From assembly GCF_035594125.1 (NCBI RefSeq), contig NC_087181.1, forward strand, positions 5,392,119-5,456,118: DNA of 64,000 bases, written 5' to 3'. The DNA comes from Scylla paramamosain (Eukaryota; Arthropoda; Malacostraca; Decapoda; Portunidae). Under the pieces are notes generated by a model. That model was not told where the DNA came from. It saw only the letters and a list, made by a program, of their open reading frames with translations, and did no database searches. A program made the position numbers and the translations under genes. Shown here one piece after another: positions 26,906-38,860 of the stretch (position 1 is its first letter; every line of letters starts with the position of its first letter).

Positions 26906-28364
26906 CTGCTTCCTCCTAAATATACTATATCACTCTAAGTTTGAAGTAATTACTATTCATATTTGTAGATATATTTTCTTATCATTACTCACTCAGAGAG
27001 ATCTTGGCCTGCTTACACTACAGGGAAGCCAGTGAAGGTAAAGGAAAAGTCTGTCTGTGCATCCCCCATGTGTGTGTTTGATTAGGTATACTTAATAGTG
27101 TGAGAACAGAGTGTTTAGTTCACGGATTGTTAAGGTTGTACAGTACCTCTTGTTATCATATGGGGACGTAACCACCTGGTTCGGTCCTCGGAATGCTGAT
27201 TAGGCTATGTTATACATGGGTTATAGGAAAATGTAATAAGGAGATTGTTTATTCTTATGTAAGCACCAGTGAATTATTTTTTGAGTCACGTGTGTGAACA
27301 ATACCACCCTCGCCAGGTGAATGAGACTATACTCATGTAATACCCAAACACTAATGCCCATTATTGTTATTGGTGAATGTATGAGGTGTGTCAAGTGGTT
27401 AATTCAGCCAGTATTTACACTACTGTAATTAAATCTTCAACACTACTAAAAGGATACTTCATGCTAGCTGATGTAATATGAATGATGTGTGAATTAGTAT
27501 TAACACTAGCACAAGTGAAGAAAAAATAAAGACCATAAATCAGTGAGTGTAGATATTTCCTCACCAACTAGTTAGAGAAAAAAAAAAAAGAATAATAATA
27601 ACCTAACTTGCGAGTGGCACAGGGGGGAGGGCATTACACATATACAGAAGTTAAACTAATTGAGCAGTTGTACCGATTTTGATGCTGTCCTACACGATGT
27701 TCCACCCCATCCTCTATTGCAGCATGACCATGTCCTGACCTGGCCACGTGGGCATGAAGCTGCATCCTTGTCCAGCCAGCCTCAGGGCTGGACGTATTTA
27801 TCATGGTGGTTGCTTTATCTTTGTGTACCATTTTATTTTATAAATATACAGCGAGTTTTCCTCTACAGTCATGTTTAGTTGCACTTCTGGGCACTTCCAT
27901 ACAACTATCAACTAGAACATATGGCAGAAGTGGTGAGATGGAGGGCAGTTTGGCGTTCTTTATTCTGTGTCCTGCTCAACTGCTGTTCTGATGTCACTGC
28001 TGTGTTAGCCTTGTGATTGGCTAGTGCATACATTACAAGTTTTTTTTTTTTATTTCAGTGATTAGTTTAGGGACAGTATTCTTTCATGCCCTTTGCATTT
28101 CTCAAGGGTTGAATGTTGTGCTATGGTGTCAATGTTTTGTGTTCCTGTCTCAAATCACACAGATAAGCATGAATTTACACATTTATACACATCTTTCATG
28201 TTCATTTTATTATTATTTTGTGTCTTTGTTCAGTGAGTATACCCACTCACATACATTTATTAATTTTTCCGTGGGATGTGACCTGAGCGTGCCCATATGT
28301 TTTTGTTTAGACATGAGAGCATTCCTAGAAGGTCTGACTGGGTGATGTACTTTCTATTTTAGCA
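26906..28364. other. Unassigned stretch
   Basis: No recognisable coding domain, LTR pair or repeat array was found, only short A-rich runs (about 27,573-27,600). The open frames at 27634-27831 and 27803-28345 have no motif. Confidence 0.5.
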
Positions 28365-30170
28365 TCATTTCTTGTCCCCTAAAATTCTGTTCTACCTGTG
28401 CAGTCCCTACTGTGCCTTCTCTGAAAAAATAATGAGAGAAAATAGTTATTTAAGTCTGTAGAGTTCCTCTTCACTCTATTATTTCTCCACTCACATTAGT
28501 ATTCTTAGTACTTACAACCCCTTTCGGTTATTTTTTGCTTCACTTGCTATCTTAATTTTTTAGTTTCTTCTAGCAACCTTTATATTTTTCTATACACTCC
28601 TAGCTGGTTGTATTGTCTGTAAGCTCTACCTCACCTTGCTTAATTCTTTTGTAGATACCCTTTTTGAAATTTTCTCTCTCATGAGCCTTACTGTCATCCA
28701 TTTTGGTTCATTATTACTACTCCCTTGTACTTCATATGATAAAAAATGTTTCTGACCCTTGTGGATTTCCTGTATTAAATGCTTATAATATGCTTCCAAC
28801 GATTTTAAGTGCTTCAGTCTACCCTACATAATGAGGTATAACCTAGCCTCCCTGTGATCCTGTAAACCCTGTGAGTTTCACAAATGTTAACCCACCTCTG
28901 CTCCAGAGATTAAATTTTCTTTGTTAAAACCAAGTCTAATATATCCTATCTTGTAGGTTCAGTAATTACTTGTTTCATACAGCAATCTTGAATGACTTCT
29001 AAAAGTTCCTCTGGCTCTCAATTTTTTTCTGATATTTCTGCAATTTTTATAATACACCTTAAATTTTTACGGCTGAATTTACCCTTACCTTGGTGCCCAT
29101 TGTTAACCCTGTTATTCCTATCTGTCCTGTTGGTACCCTTGTGCCTGACACTAGTTACTTTTTCCATCTCCCAGCTACTTACTCCAAAAAACCCTGTGGG
29201 GCATGAACCTGATAGTCAATGGAACAAGCCAGCATGTTGATCCCTCACCTTGAGAGGTACACCCTGTCCTGTTGATATAAATGGTCACAGCCAAAGAAAT
29301 ACTCCCAGGTGTCAACAAAGGGTCAACCATTGGTCTTGCAAAGATTTGCCAACTGACAATTCAGTGCAATAGCCCTGGAGTGCCAAGTGCACCTTTCCAG
29401 ACCATCTCAACAGGACCCACACCCCATGGGAATTCCCACTTGTCCCTAACCCTACCTAAAGCCACCTTGAAATGAAGCAACAACTCTTCACTGGGCACTC
29501 AGTTCATGTTGTTTTGCACAGTGTGGAAGTAGATGATGGAATGGGTCCCTTTGCCTGCCATTTATGCCTCTATCCTATCATAAACATGCCTTATTCTGGC
29601 CACAGGAAAACACACCTGTGTCATGCACTACCTATATCTAGCAGAGAAGGTTCTATCTAAAAATCTAACCTGACTGTCCCCAACAACCAGAACCTTATCT
29701 GAAGGCAGGGAATGAGTGACTGCCTTATCCTCTTGAACCTTCTCTGCCTGTCTTTCCCCCTCCTCAACCCTACAGAGCACCTGGAAGGAGTTTTACAACT
29801 CCACTCCCTCCTGTGTTGCCTTCCTGAGCCTAACAAAACCCAGCACTGAAAACCACCCTCCACTCTTCTTCTGAGACAGACACTTTACCAGGTAAAGTAT
29901 CTGTTGTCTGAATTTTAGAACAGAGAACTCAATTTTCCTCCATCAGGCTCTTAACCACACTCTCTAATGATGTAATCCTACTAAGTAGTGATTGCATCAT
30001 CTCCAAACACAGGCCAACACCCTCCACACTACTAGCACCAACAAAAGCCTCCTGCAGGGCCTCAGCCTCCACAAGAGAAGCCTTTTGCAAGGTCTTGCTC
30101 TTCACAACAGAAGCCTCAACACCCTTACACACAAGAGCTATGACTCAGGACATTCACATATAAAGAAGCT
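28365..30170 (-). mobile_element. LINE with coiled coil, SGNH-esterase-like ORF1 and endonuclease end
   Basis: Minus strand from 30,132 downward: a coiled-coil segment (MMQSLLSRITSLESVVKSL), then LVVGDSQVRFLDRTFSAR at about 29,685-29,640, the GDS block of an SGNH hydrolase-type domain as found in ORF1 of some CR1-group LINEs. The esterase continues in broken frames to about 29,200 (ELLLHFKVALGRVRDKW, HLSR-like end). Then comes the end of an endonuclease (ITEPTR, DILDLVLTKKNLISGAEVG, about 28,960-28,880) and the endonuclease-RT linker (KYKG..., about 28,590-28,400). The RT is absent. Numerous stops show it is dead. Confidence 0.65.
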
Positions 30171-30629
30171 GTGACCTGAACTGAATCATTAACCTGAGCT
30201 GAGAAGCTTGACTGCTGTTACAAGTGACTCAGGATTTCTCCTGAGCCAGTTTCAGCCTCAGTTACATCAAACCACACACCACAACTGGTCACACAACAAA
30301 CCATATTACACTCAATCATACCACACCAATCATATCTAGCCATATCACAAACCACATCTTACCCTGCACACTATGGCACACACAACACTCCACCACACCA
30401 CACAACACAGCACCATGTGCACAAACTCATATCATGCCAAACATCATACCAACCTAGCACACAAACTGAAGCAGTCAGGCAGGTTCACATCAGTCTTCCT
30501 ACACAAAGACCTCACACAGCAACAGCTGCATTTACGTGCACAGCGGGAGGCTGCCAAGGGAGAGAGGGCACCAGACGAGTCCCAGAATACTGAGATAACA
30601 TCAGCTGTAAGAGAGACCTTAACTGGCGC
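30171..30629. other. CA/ACC-rich stretch, probable LINE 5' UTR
   Basis: Rich in CACACC-type words with no coding domain. It lies just upstream (minus sense) of the esterase-type LINE and could be its 5' UTR. Confidence 0.35.
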
Positions 30630-33505
30630 TGTCAAAACGATAATTACTCCCAGTGAGGTCTAAAGCACTGGACCAGGGGGTGCTGTGAACCTATCATTAA
30701 ACCCAGCTGTGACCTCACTGAACATTTCCCTTTCTGTCTCACAAGACAAGAGGTAGTCACAGCCTGCCCTCTAAAGACAATTCTCTTCCTTCACACAAAG
30801 CTATTAGTACCTAATTACACACACACCCTTCACTCAAAATACAAAATTATCATGGCGACTCCTACACAAGCCTCGGAGTCCCCATCTGGGGAGGGGACCA
30901 CAAATATCTCCAGATCAGACTGCTTTTCTGATATTGACCCTAAGTGTCTTGACACTCCCCTCAACTTTTTCTTCATTAACTTCTGCAACATTTGTGGTCT
31001 TGGATCTAATTTTCAGTCTGTAGAATATCACCTCTCCTCTACTAAACCTCATCTTCCTTTCCTCACTGAAACACAGGTGTCTGAAGCAACTGACAGTAGC
31101 CTCTTTTCTGTTCTCTCCTACTTTCTCTATCCTCATTTTCAATCTAAAGCTGGATGTTGGATCTATGTGCGCAATGACTTAACCTGTTCTCGTGCCCACT
31201 CTCTTGAATCATCCGAGTTTTCTACCATCTGGCTATGACTACAAAATCACTCTTAAACTAAATTTATCTGTCTGTATACCTTTTACTATTTACCTTCCAA
31301 AGTGGAGCACATTCTAACTCTCTTCCCTTTTGCAAAGATCTCGATTCTTGGAGACTTCAATGTTCACCACCAGCTCTGGCTTTCTTATCCATTCAATGAG
31401 CATCCTGGTGAACTAGCCTTTAACTTTATTATCCTCCATGACCTAGAGCAATTAGTGTAACATCCTACTTGTATTCCTGACCATCTTGGAGATACACCCA
31501 ACATTCTTGACCTTTTACTAACGTCTAATGCTTCTGCTTATGCTGTTATCCTATCAACTCCATTGGGCTCCTCCAATCACAATCTCATATTTGTATTTTT
31601 CCTATCACACTATCACACTAATCCCTCCTCAGGATCCCCCTAAACAGAGGTGCCTCTGATGCTTTGCCTTTGCTAGCTGGGGGTACTTGAGGAGGTATTT
31701 TGCTGATCTTCCTTGGAATGACTACTTGTTCCATGTCAGAGACCCATCTCTGTGTGCCGAGCGCATAACAGAGGTGATAGTGTCTGGCATGGAGTCATAC
31801 ATTACTCACTCTTTTTCTCGACCTGAACCTTCCAAACCTTGGTTTAACATAGCCTGTTCTCGTGCTATGCATGATAGAGAGGTGGCCTACAAAATGATTT
31901 TGAACCTTCCATCACCAGAATCTCATGCGCTTTATATTTCTGCCCTGAACCATGCCAAGTCTGTTCTTCAACTAGTCAAAAACTTCATTAATAAGAAGTG
32001 TCAAAATTTTTCAAGATCTAACTCCCCTTGTGACTTCTGGCACCTAGCCAAAAACATCTCCAATAACTTTGCTTCTTCTTCTTTCCCTTTTTTATTTCAA
32101 CCAGATGGCACCACTGCTATCACATCTATCTCTAAAGCTGAACTCTTTACATAAACCTTTGCTCAAAACTTTACCTTGGATGATTCAGGGTTTGTTACTC
32201 TCCTGCACTCTCTGACTACATCATGCTACCTATTAAAATTCTTCAGATTGATGTTTTCCATGCTCTTGGTGGCCTAAACCCTCAGAAGGCTTATGGACTT
32301 GATAGGGTCCCTCCTATTGTTCTCTGAAACTGTGCCTCCATGCTTGCACTTTGCCTACTTAAACTTTTTTCAGTTCCATCTGTCAACATCTACCTTTCCT
32401 TCTTGCTGGAAATTTGCCTACATTCAACCTGTTCCTAAAAAGGGTGACCATTCTAATCCCTCAAACTACCATCCAACTGCTTTAATTTCCTGCCTATCTA
32501 AAATTTTTTAATCTATCCTCAACAGGAAGAGTCTTAAACATCTATCATTTCACAACCTTCTATCTGATCATCAGTATGGGTTTTGTCAAGGCCACTCTAC
32601 TGATGATCTGGCTTTTCTTACTGAGTCTTAGTCATCCTCTTTTAGAGATTTTGGTGAAACTTTTGCTGTTGCCTTAGACATATCAAAAGCTTTTGATAAA
32701 TTCTGGCACAAAGTTTTGATTTCCAAACCACCCACCTATGGCTTTTATCCTTCTCTCTGTAACTTCATCTAAAGTTTCCTTTCTGACTGTTCTGTTGCTG
32801 CTGTGGTAGATGGTTACTGTTCTCCTAAATCTATTAACAGTGGTGTTTCTCAGGGTTCTGTCCTGTCGCCCATTCTCTTTCTGTTATTCATCAATGATCT
32901 TCTAAACCAAACTTCTTTTCCTTTTCACTCCTGTGTTGATGATACCACCCTTCACTTATTGACATCTTTTCATAGACATCCAACCCTTCAGAAAGAAAAC
33001 AGTTCATGCAAGGAAGCCACAGAATGCCAGATTTCTGATCTCTCTAAAATTTCTGATTGGGATAGAGTAAACTTAGTATTGTTCAACTTCTTTCTCATTG
33101 CTACAATGTTGCACCTCTCGTTATCTTCTACTGCCATTTTCATGCTAACTGCTCTTCTGATCTTGCTAACTGCATGCCTCCCCTCCTCCCATGGCCTCAC
33201 TGCACAAGACTTTCTTCTTTCTGTCACCCCTATTCTGTCCAACCTTCTAATGCAAGAGTTAACCAGTATTCTCAATCATTCATCCCTTTCTCTGATAAAC
33301 TCTAGAACCCCTTGCCAGCATCTGTATTTCCACTTCCCTATGACTTGAATTCCTTCAAGAGAGAAGTTTCAAGACATTTATCCTTCAATTTTTGATTGCC
33401 ACTGTGTACCCTATTTGGGGACCAGTATCTCAGTGGGCCTTTTTTTCTTTTTCATTGAATTTTGTTGCCCTTGGTAGGTGCCCCTCCTACATAAAAAAAT
33501 CCTTA
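30630..33505 (+). mobile_element. Jockey-like LINE, near full length (copy 4)
   Basis: The 5' UTR from about 30,635 matches the other two 5'-complete copies, and the ATG is at 30,852 (MATPTQASESPSGEG). The endonuclease has LTETQVSEATDSSLF and [15 protein letters not shown] (about 31,340). The linker frame 31687-32154 is followed by RT in pieces: QPVPKKGDHSNPSNY (about 32,430), FAVALDISKAFDK (about 32,670), GVSQGSVLSPILF (about 32,840) and a CVDD catalytic box in place of YADD (about 32,930). The C-terminal region ends near 33,360, with the characteristic 3' tail and short A run at about 33,490-33,500. Many stops make it inactive. Confidence 0.88.
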
Positions 33506-34200
33506 AGTGGTGACAATACTGGTGGTTTTTCTGTTTCATATATTGCTGACATTAATGTTAATTCACTTGTTAAGAAAACTAATTATGTGCATTGTCTTGT
33601 ACTGGATTATAATCTTCCAGTCTTGGATATCAGTGAATCTTGGTTGCTTCACTCCCCTCCTAGTTCATTTGTGGATGTTCCTAACTATGTATTGTTAAAG
33701 TAAGATGTTCTAGGTAATGTACTTAAACATGGAGTATGTATGTACCTGAGATTGGACTTCAATTACTCTGAGGTAAATGTAGCACCTAATGTGGTAGCAG
33801 CTCATCTTCTTCATCTTAACCACAATATACCATTCACCTTCAATTTCTTGTGCTGATGATGATCAACTTATTAACTTTCTTTATAATTTTTGTTTGGGTA
33901 AGGATGTTATTTTTTTTGGGTGATTTTAATTTACTGTCAATTCATTGGGGTGGGGATTATCCCTGTTACAGGTTAACATTTACAGAGCATCAGTTCTATG
34001 ATTGTTTTGCCACTCTTGGACTTACACAGTGGATTACTGAACCAACATTTCTTGCATCAGGCAATATAATAGATCTTTTATTGACTAATGAAGGTGACAG
34101 AGTGGTGAGGTTCAGGTATTTCCCTCTTTCCCTAACTGTGGACACAGGCCACTTTTACGTTGTTGCATCTCTCAGCTCAGTTCAGGTTCTAGGGAATCAG
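33506..34200 (+). mobile_element. LINE endonuclease fragment of another family
   Basis: The frame 33392-33703 continues past the jockey tail into VNSLVKKTNYVHCLVLDYNLPVLDISESWL, an endonuclease N-terminal pattern. The frame 33850-34311 holds FFLGDFNLLSIHWGGDYP, WITEPTF and NIIDLLLTNEGD, the C-terminal half. The final SDH-type motif is replaced by TGHFYVV. It is truncated at about 34,200 against the next jockey copy on the opposite strand. Confidence 0.7.
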
Positions 34201-34214
34201 CCAAACTTTGGCAT

Positions 34215-35245
34215 AAGGATTTTTTTTAATGTAGGAGAGGCACTGGCCAAGGAAAAAAAAGAAAAAAGGCTGACTGAGGTGCCAGTCCTCGAACAAGGTC
34301 AAAAGCTTTAATAAAAAATACAGGATAAGTGTCTTGAAACCTCCATCTTGAAAGAGTTAAAGTCATGGGAAGTGGAAATACAGAAGCAGGCAAGGAGTTA
34401 AAAGGTTTACTAGAGAAAGGGATCAATGACTGAGAATACTGATTAACTCTTGCATTAGTGAGGTAGACAAAATAGGGGTGGGAGAAAGAAGAAAGTCTTG
34501 TGCAGCAAAGCCACTGGAGGAGGAGAGGCATGCAGTTAGCAAGATCAGAAGAGCAGCTGGCATGAAAGCAGCAGTAAAAGACAGCAAGAGATGCAACACT
34601 GTGGTGATGGGAAAGAGGCTGAAGACATCCAGTTAGAAGAGAGAAGTTGATGAGATGAAAAGTTTTTGATTCCACCCTGTCTAAAAGAGCAGTATGAGTG
34701 GAAATCCCCAGACATGTGAAGCATACTCCATACATAGATGGATAAGGGCCCTGTACAGAGTTAGCAGCTGGGGGTGAGAAAAAGTGGCAGAGATGACTCA
34801 GAATGTCTAACTTCATAGAATCTGTTTTAGCTATAGATGAGATATGAAGTTTCCAGTTTAGATTATAAGTAAAGGACAGACCAAGGATGTTCAGTGTAGA
34901 AGATGGGGACAAATGAGTGTCACTGAAGAAGAGGGGATAGTTATCTGGAAGGTTGCATCAAGTTGATAGATGGAGGAATTGAGTTTTTGAGGCATTGAAC
35001 AATATTAAGTTTACCCTGCCCCAATCAGAAATTTTAGAGAGATTAGAAGTCAGACATTCTGTGACTTCCCTGTGTGAACTGTTTACTTCCTGAAGGGCTG
35101 GACTTCAACAAAATGATGTGGAAAAGTGCAGGATGTTATCATCAGCATAGGAGTGAATAGGATATAAAGTTTGGTTTAGAAGATCATTGATGAATAATAG
35201 GAAGAGAGTTGGTGACAGGACAACCCTGAGGAACACTACCAGTGA
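34215..35245 (-). mobile_element. Jockey-like LINE 3' part (copy 5)
   Basis: Minus strand, 3' tail at about 34,215-34,260. The C-terminal frame 34912-34226 is 228 codons ([20 protein letters not shown]...), and the RT palm remnant reaches about 35,245. The YADD box lies in the region 35,135-35,150 in a different frame. It is 5'-truncated where it meets the solo LTR at 35,252. Confidence 0.85.
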
Positions 35246-35251
35246 CCACTG

Positions 35252-35583
35252 TTATGTGGGGGTGTAAGTATCGAAGAGAAGAAAGATGAAAGGCAGCGAG
35301 AGGGGAGCTGGGGGGGAGAGAGAGAGAGAGAAAGAGAGAGAGATGAAGAGAATGAGAGCAGGAGCTAATGATGGGTCTGTGGGTCGTCTCTGCCCAGCTG
35401 AGTATGCTACCAGATTTACTTTTATTTCCCACTCTTCCCATTTGAGCACCATGTTGGGAGTGAAAGAATATAAAGTACAGAACAACATAATACAGTTAGA
35501 TTTCCACTAGCCTCTTTGGGGAGGTGAAGCAAGCAAGATTAATGACATGACTTTGTAACCTGCAGTTTGCAGTGGATCTGTGG
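35252..35583. repeat. Solo LTR of the Gypsy-like element
   Basis: About 330 bp starting TGTTATGTGGGG and ending CTGTGGCA. It matches 46,230-46,606 along its length, including the internal GA tract and the segment CCTCTTTGGGGAGGTGAAGC. No internal retroelement sequence flanks it, so it is a solo LTR. The target duplication was not resolved. Confidence 0.75.
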
Positions 35584-35589
35584 CATGCA

Positions 35590-37600
35590 TGTAATTGTCT
35601 GGTTGTAATTACTTAGTTGTAACATACAGGAAGAGAGCTATGTTTATGTTGTCCTGTCTCCCATATCTAGAAATGTCTAGCCCTTCCTTAAATTTATGCA
35701 GGGTTTTAGCATTGATAACTTTTGCATCCAGTGCATTCCACACATCAACACACCATTGTGGGAAGTTGAACTTCTTTACACCCCTGCTACTGTAGCTTTT
35801 TTTCAGTTTCTTTCCACATCCTTTAGTGAATTGGTATCCCAAATTAAGTTTTCATTGTCAATTTTTTCTAATCCTTTTGTAACTCTATACACTGCTATTA
35901 AATCTCCTCTTTCCCTCTTTCGGTTCCAAAGATGTCAATTTTAATGCCTTTAGTTTCTCTTTGTATGATAGTTCCCTAAATTGGAAGAAAGTTTTGAGGT
36001 TGCTCTTTGAATTCTTTCTAATTTTCTTATGTGTTTTTTCAAGTTTGGAGACCATACCAGGGGTGCATACTCCAATCTTGGCCTTATTAGAGTTGTAATA
36101 AATTTCTTAGTCATTTCTCCATCTATATAATTGAAAGCTGCCTTGATGTTTCTTAACAGGTTTCAGCTGTGACTTTATTTATGTGCTTTTCTAGTGACAG
36201 GTTATCCACTGTGATTACCCTGAGATCTTTTTTTTTTTTTTTTGGTACACTCATTTCCCATTGTGTATATGCCTCTTGGTCTTCTCATGCTTTTCTCAAA
36301 TTCTATGACACTGCGTTTCTTTATGTTAAATTCCATTTCCCATTTATGGGATCAATCCCGTATCCTTTCTGGATTTTGCTGTAGGGGCATGCAGCTGTCA
36401 CCTTTCTCTATTTTTCTTAATAGTTTTGCATCATCAGCAAACAAACTCATATAGCTTTCTATTCCTTCCACCATACCATTTACATATATTGCAAACATGA
36501 TTGGAGCTAACACAGATCCCTGTGGCACACTGCTATTAACTTGTTTCCAAGAGGATTTTTTCTCTTTTACTGTAGTTCTCATTTGTCTGTTACTTATAAA
36601 GTTTTTGAACCATCTCAGCATACCCCTTTTCAGCCCTCCTATTTCTTCTAGTTTTCACATTACTCTTTTATGTGGCACTTTGTCAAATGCCTTTTTTAGG
36701 TCTAAGTAAATGCAGTGTACTCATCCATCCCTTTTTTGTACAATGTCTATAACTCTTGTGTAGAAACTTATAAGGTTTGTAGTACAGGATCTTCCTTCTC
36801 TAAAGCCAAATTAAAGCTTGTCAGTATGTTGTTACCTTCTAGATACTTCATCTACCTTTCTTTTATAATCTTTTCACTTAGCAACCACACTGGTTAGGGA
36901 CACTGGTCTGTAATTTAACAGATCTTCATAATTTCTGCCTTTAAATATTGACACAATGTCTGCCTTTTTCCAGTCATTGGGAACTACACCCTCTTTAAAG
37001 GAGATCGTAAGAACAGCATGGATTTTGTCAGGTTACTGGTCACTGCATTCTTTTAGTATCCAGTTTGACACTCCATCTGGCCCCTTAGCTTTTCTTTTTT
37101 TCCAGTTTTTCCATTACCTTTTTTACCTCTTCCACAGACACTTCCATGGTGTGCATCCCGATTCCTTCTGTGTTTGTCATTTGCTCCACAAATTCACTTT
37201 TGAAGACTGACTGGAAACAATTGTTTATTATTTTGGTTATCTGTTCTTTATCTTCATAAATCACACCATCTATCTTCAGTTTACTTATTCCTTTCTTTTT
37301 TTTTAGTTTGCCATTTACATATCCATAGGACAATTTGGGATAGTCCTTACATTTCTCAACAATAACTTTCTCGTAATTTATTCTTTCTTTTTTATGAATG
37401 TTGCCATATGCATTCCTTTTATCTTTAGAAATTATCCAATGGTTGTGTCTTCTACTTTTCTGCTATCTATTCCATGGCTTATCTCTTTCAGCTTTTGCTT
37501 GTTCACATCTGTTGAACCACACTTGTCTTGCCTGTTTTCTTGCCCATTTTATTGGCAGTAGAAAGCCAGATGCTGAGAAGCTTGAAATTGATACCCGTAT
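35590..37600 (-). mobile_element. CR1-like LINE RT half, degraded
   Basis: Minus strand, same family or close to 15,825-17,635. The linker frame 37333-37085 (YVNGKLKKKKGISKLKIDG) is followed by RT in broken frames. The best block is the frame 36621-36352 with MLRWFKNFISNRQMRT, VPQGSVLAPIMFAIYVNGMVEG and LFADDAKLL. The C-terminal end reads to about 35,609 (FPQWCVDVWNALDAKVINAKTLHKF). Stops are frequent. Confidence 0.8.
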
Positions 37601-38014
37601 TTAATAAGAAGGTGACAGAATGGTTTCAGAGATTTAAGATGAACACTGAATTTGACTGACCTCTGAAGAGATGGATTGCCTTGGTGGCTAATATGTTGAA
37701 GGACAAGGATTGTCTATGATAGGAAGGAAGTCTATGATAGGATATTATTTGAGGACAGGGTTGGCACTAAAAAAATTCCACCCCCAAAAAAACAGCTTGT
37801 GTGTTTTTTTTTTTTGGGGGGGGGTTTGAAAAAAATTACATATCAAAATTTATTTCTCTATCATATTGATAAATAAGGTCTATATATGTACATATACATA
37901 AAAAATGTAAAAGTAGTCAAGCCTAACCCATTAATTTCCTGTATAGTACAAGTTAACACAGGCTTTGTCCAACCAGACCAACCTGTATCAGCATGACCTA
38001 AACAAATGTCTGTT
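37601..38014. other. Unassigned stretch
   Basis: No domain is seen. A short A7/T-G homopolymer-rich palindrome-like segment lies at about 37,777-37,836. Confidence 0.5.
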
Positions 38015-38860
38015 CTTCATTAATAGAAAGTGTTAAAATCTTTCAAGATCTAACTCCCCTTGTGACTTCTGGTATCTATCTAAAAACATCTCCAATAACT
38101 TTTCTTCTTCATCTTTCCCTCCTTTATTTCAACCTGATGCCAACACTACCATCCCATCTATTTCTAAAACTCTTTACTCAAATCTTTTCTAAAAACTCTA
38201 CCTTGGATGATTCAGGGCTTGTTCTTCCCCCTCCTCCATCCTCTGACTACTTCATGCTATCCATCGAGATCCTTGGCAGTGATGTTTTCCATGCCCTTGC
38301 TGGACTGATCCCTCAGAAGGCTTATGGACTTGATGGCATCCCTCCTATTGTCTTCTGAAACTGTGCCTCTGTGCTTGCACCTTGCATAGTCAAACTCTTC
38401 CAACTCTGTCTGTCAATATCTACCTTTCCTTCTTGCTGGAAGTTTGCCTAAATTCAGCCTGTTCCTAAAAAGAGTGACTATTCTAGTCCCTTAAACTACT
38501 GTCCTATTGCTTTAATTTCCTGCCTAACTAAAGTTTTGAATCTACCTTCAACAGGAAGATTCTTAAACATCTATCACTTCACAACCATCTATCTGATTAC
38601 CAGTATGGGTTCTGTCAAGGCTGTTCTACTGGTGATCTTTCAGCTTTCCTTACTGAGTCTTGGTCATGCTTTTTTTGCTGTTGCCTTTGACATATCAAAA
38701 ACTTTTGACAGAGTCTGGCACAAAGCTTTGATTTCCAAACCATCCTTCTACCATTTCTATCCTTCTCTCTGTGACTTCATCCCATGTTTCCTTTCTGACC
38801 ATTCTTTTGCTGCTGTGGTAGAGGGTTACTGTTCTCCTAAATCTGTTAACAGTGATGTTC
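38015..38860 (+). mobile_element. Jockey-like LINE, left half (copy 6)
   Basis: Starts in the endonuclease-RT linker (as copy 2 does) and proceeds through RT: IPQKAYGLDGIPPIVF (about 38,310), VFAVAFDISKTFDRVWHK (about 38,670-38,730) and SPKSVNSD (about 38,850). It is cut off inside the GVPQGSVLSP motif by the L2-like insertion; the remainder resumes at 41,591. Confidence 0.88.

Noticed and set aside
27150..27200. GGTTCGGTCC as a tRNA B-box
   Set aside because: No matching A-box, cloverleaf or acceptor stem could be placed around it.
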